DNA of 52,672 nucleotides from Comamonadaceae bacterium CG12_big_fil_rev_8_21_14_0_65_59_15 (GTDB lineage Bacteria; Pseudomonadota; Gammaproteobacteria; Burkholderiales; Burkholderiaceae_C), in the NCBI GenBank assembly GCA_002786915.1, contig PCUV01000102.1, forward strand, positions 1-52,672, written 5' to 3'. More notes on this DNA, generated by a model. That model worked only from the letters and a program-made list of their open reading frames with translations, ran no database searches and was not told the DNA's origin. The stretch itself is not shown here. Numbering within the stretch: position 1 is the stretch's first letter.

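Larger units (their letters stand above)
44894..52672 (+). repeat. Long-unit beta-helix repeats with WGSVS anchor
   Basis: Large compound units recur to the window end. Order: ALVL...LTVNNALTATG.GHV; GSGN(I/V)(S/T)VLS; GTID(V/I)(Q/E)AT; NI(R/H)..A.G....LG..DAR; WGSVS(V/L)(V/L)...GS(I/V)LDN; (I/L)YA..LRL.A; (N)(A/H)LE(T/L)E...L.A......G(I/L/V).(L/V).E; TVNRV; then LL(L/V)KA.....I.L......G..SLNA..D(V/I)LQNA(N/D)IT. The anchor Trp codons are at 45739, 47200, 50908 and 51895. The NxLE(T)xV...G(V)FLxE element has about ten copies from 43918 on, including one at 48034. The unit is interrupted by hook-IN-like modules at 49438-50430 and 51325-51624. Confidence 0.75.

Noticed and set aside
5221..52672. 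Reading the giant frame as several adjacent genes or a CRISPR/satellite-like DNA repeat array
   Set aside because: No stop or internal start with a ribosome binding site breaks the frame. The repeats are conserved at protein level with variable DNA spacing, and there are no short exact repeats with unique spacers.

Overview
The window looks like a high-GC betaproteobacterial chromosome, most likely Burkholderiales and probably Comamonadaceae (a Rhodoferax-like genus). That assignment rests on base composition, on an intergenic hairpin repeat of a kind I recall from that family, and on the LEPR-XLL type of giant protein. No rRNA, tRNA, CRISPR array or complete insertion sequence was seen. Every gene I can support is on the + strand.

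Left part (1-4520): the window opens in the last 55 codons of a PD-(D/E)XK nuclease-superfamily protein. Next comes an overlapping antitoxin-toxin pair (ribbon-helix-helix plus PIN domain). Behind it lies a 26-codon remnant of a 'GFWVN' tail domain, in frame with the toxin beyond its stop codon, and then a perfect-stem hairpin repeat. Two closely spaced genes for exported proteins follow: a CAP/SCP-like protein and a cyclophilin-type peptidyl-prolyl isomerase. Their heads are unrelated, but both end in two copies of the same Trp/Tyr-rich tail domain of about 100 residues.

Middle (4521-5220): a 700-bp gap holds a 167-bp MITE-like element with long terminal inverted repeats, nested between inverted copies of a 'TTCCCGC..GGCGGGAATCC' intergenic repeat. 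A weak promoter candidate and an 18-bp dyad lie before the next gene.

Right part (5221 to the window end, about 90% of the sequence): one open reading frame of 15,817 complete codons that is still open at base 52672. Its N-terminus is Arg-rich and carries LEPRVLLSAD (LEPR-XLL motif). After it come an autotransporter-type PATR-like segment; a long solenoid of about 170-residue modules; a 3.1-kb block of different (about 85-residue) modules inserted in a module linker; an LP-rich low-complexity block; tandem 12-residue calcium loops; mid-protein RTX nonapeptides; and about 30 kb of filamentous-hemagglutinin-like beta-helix repeats. The beta-helix is interrupted by 'SLxxxQQxVVxxxLGY' modules, a Trp/Tyr/Asp-rich island and many hook-IN-like beta modules. 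I saw no cysteine in it. It reads as a giant, modular, calcium-binding surface or secreted adhesin/fibre. The secretion signal and the transporter genes, if any, lie outside the window.

The best candidates for new biology are the giant protein itself, the way whole repeat families are inserted into other repeat families (including a register-shifted, permuted module), its unnamed module families, and the shared tail domain of the two exported proteins upstream.
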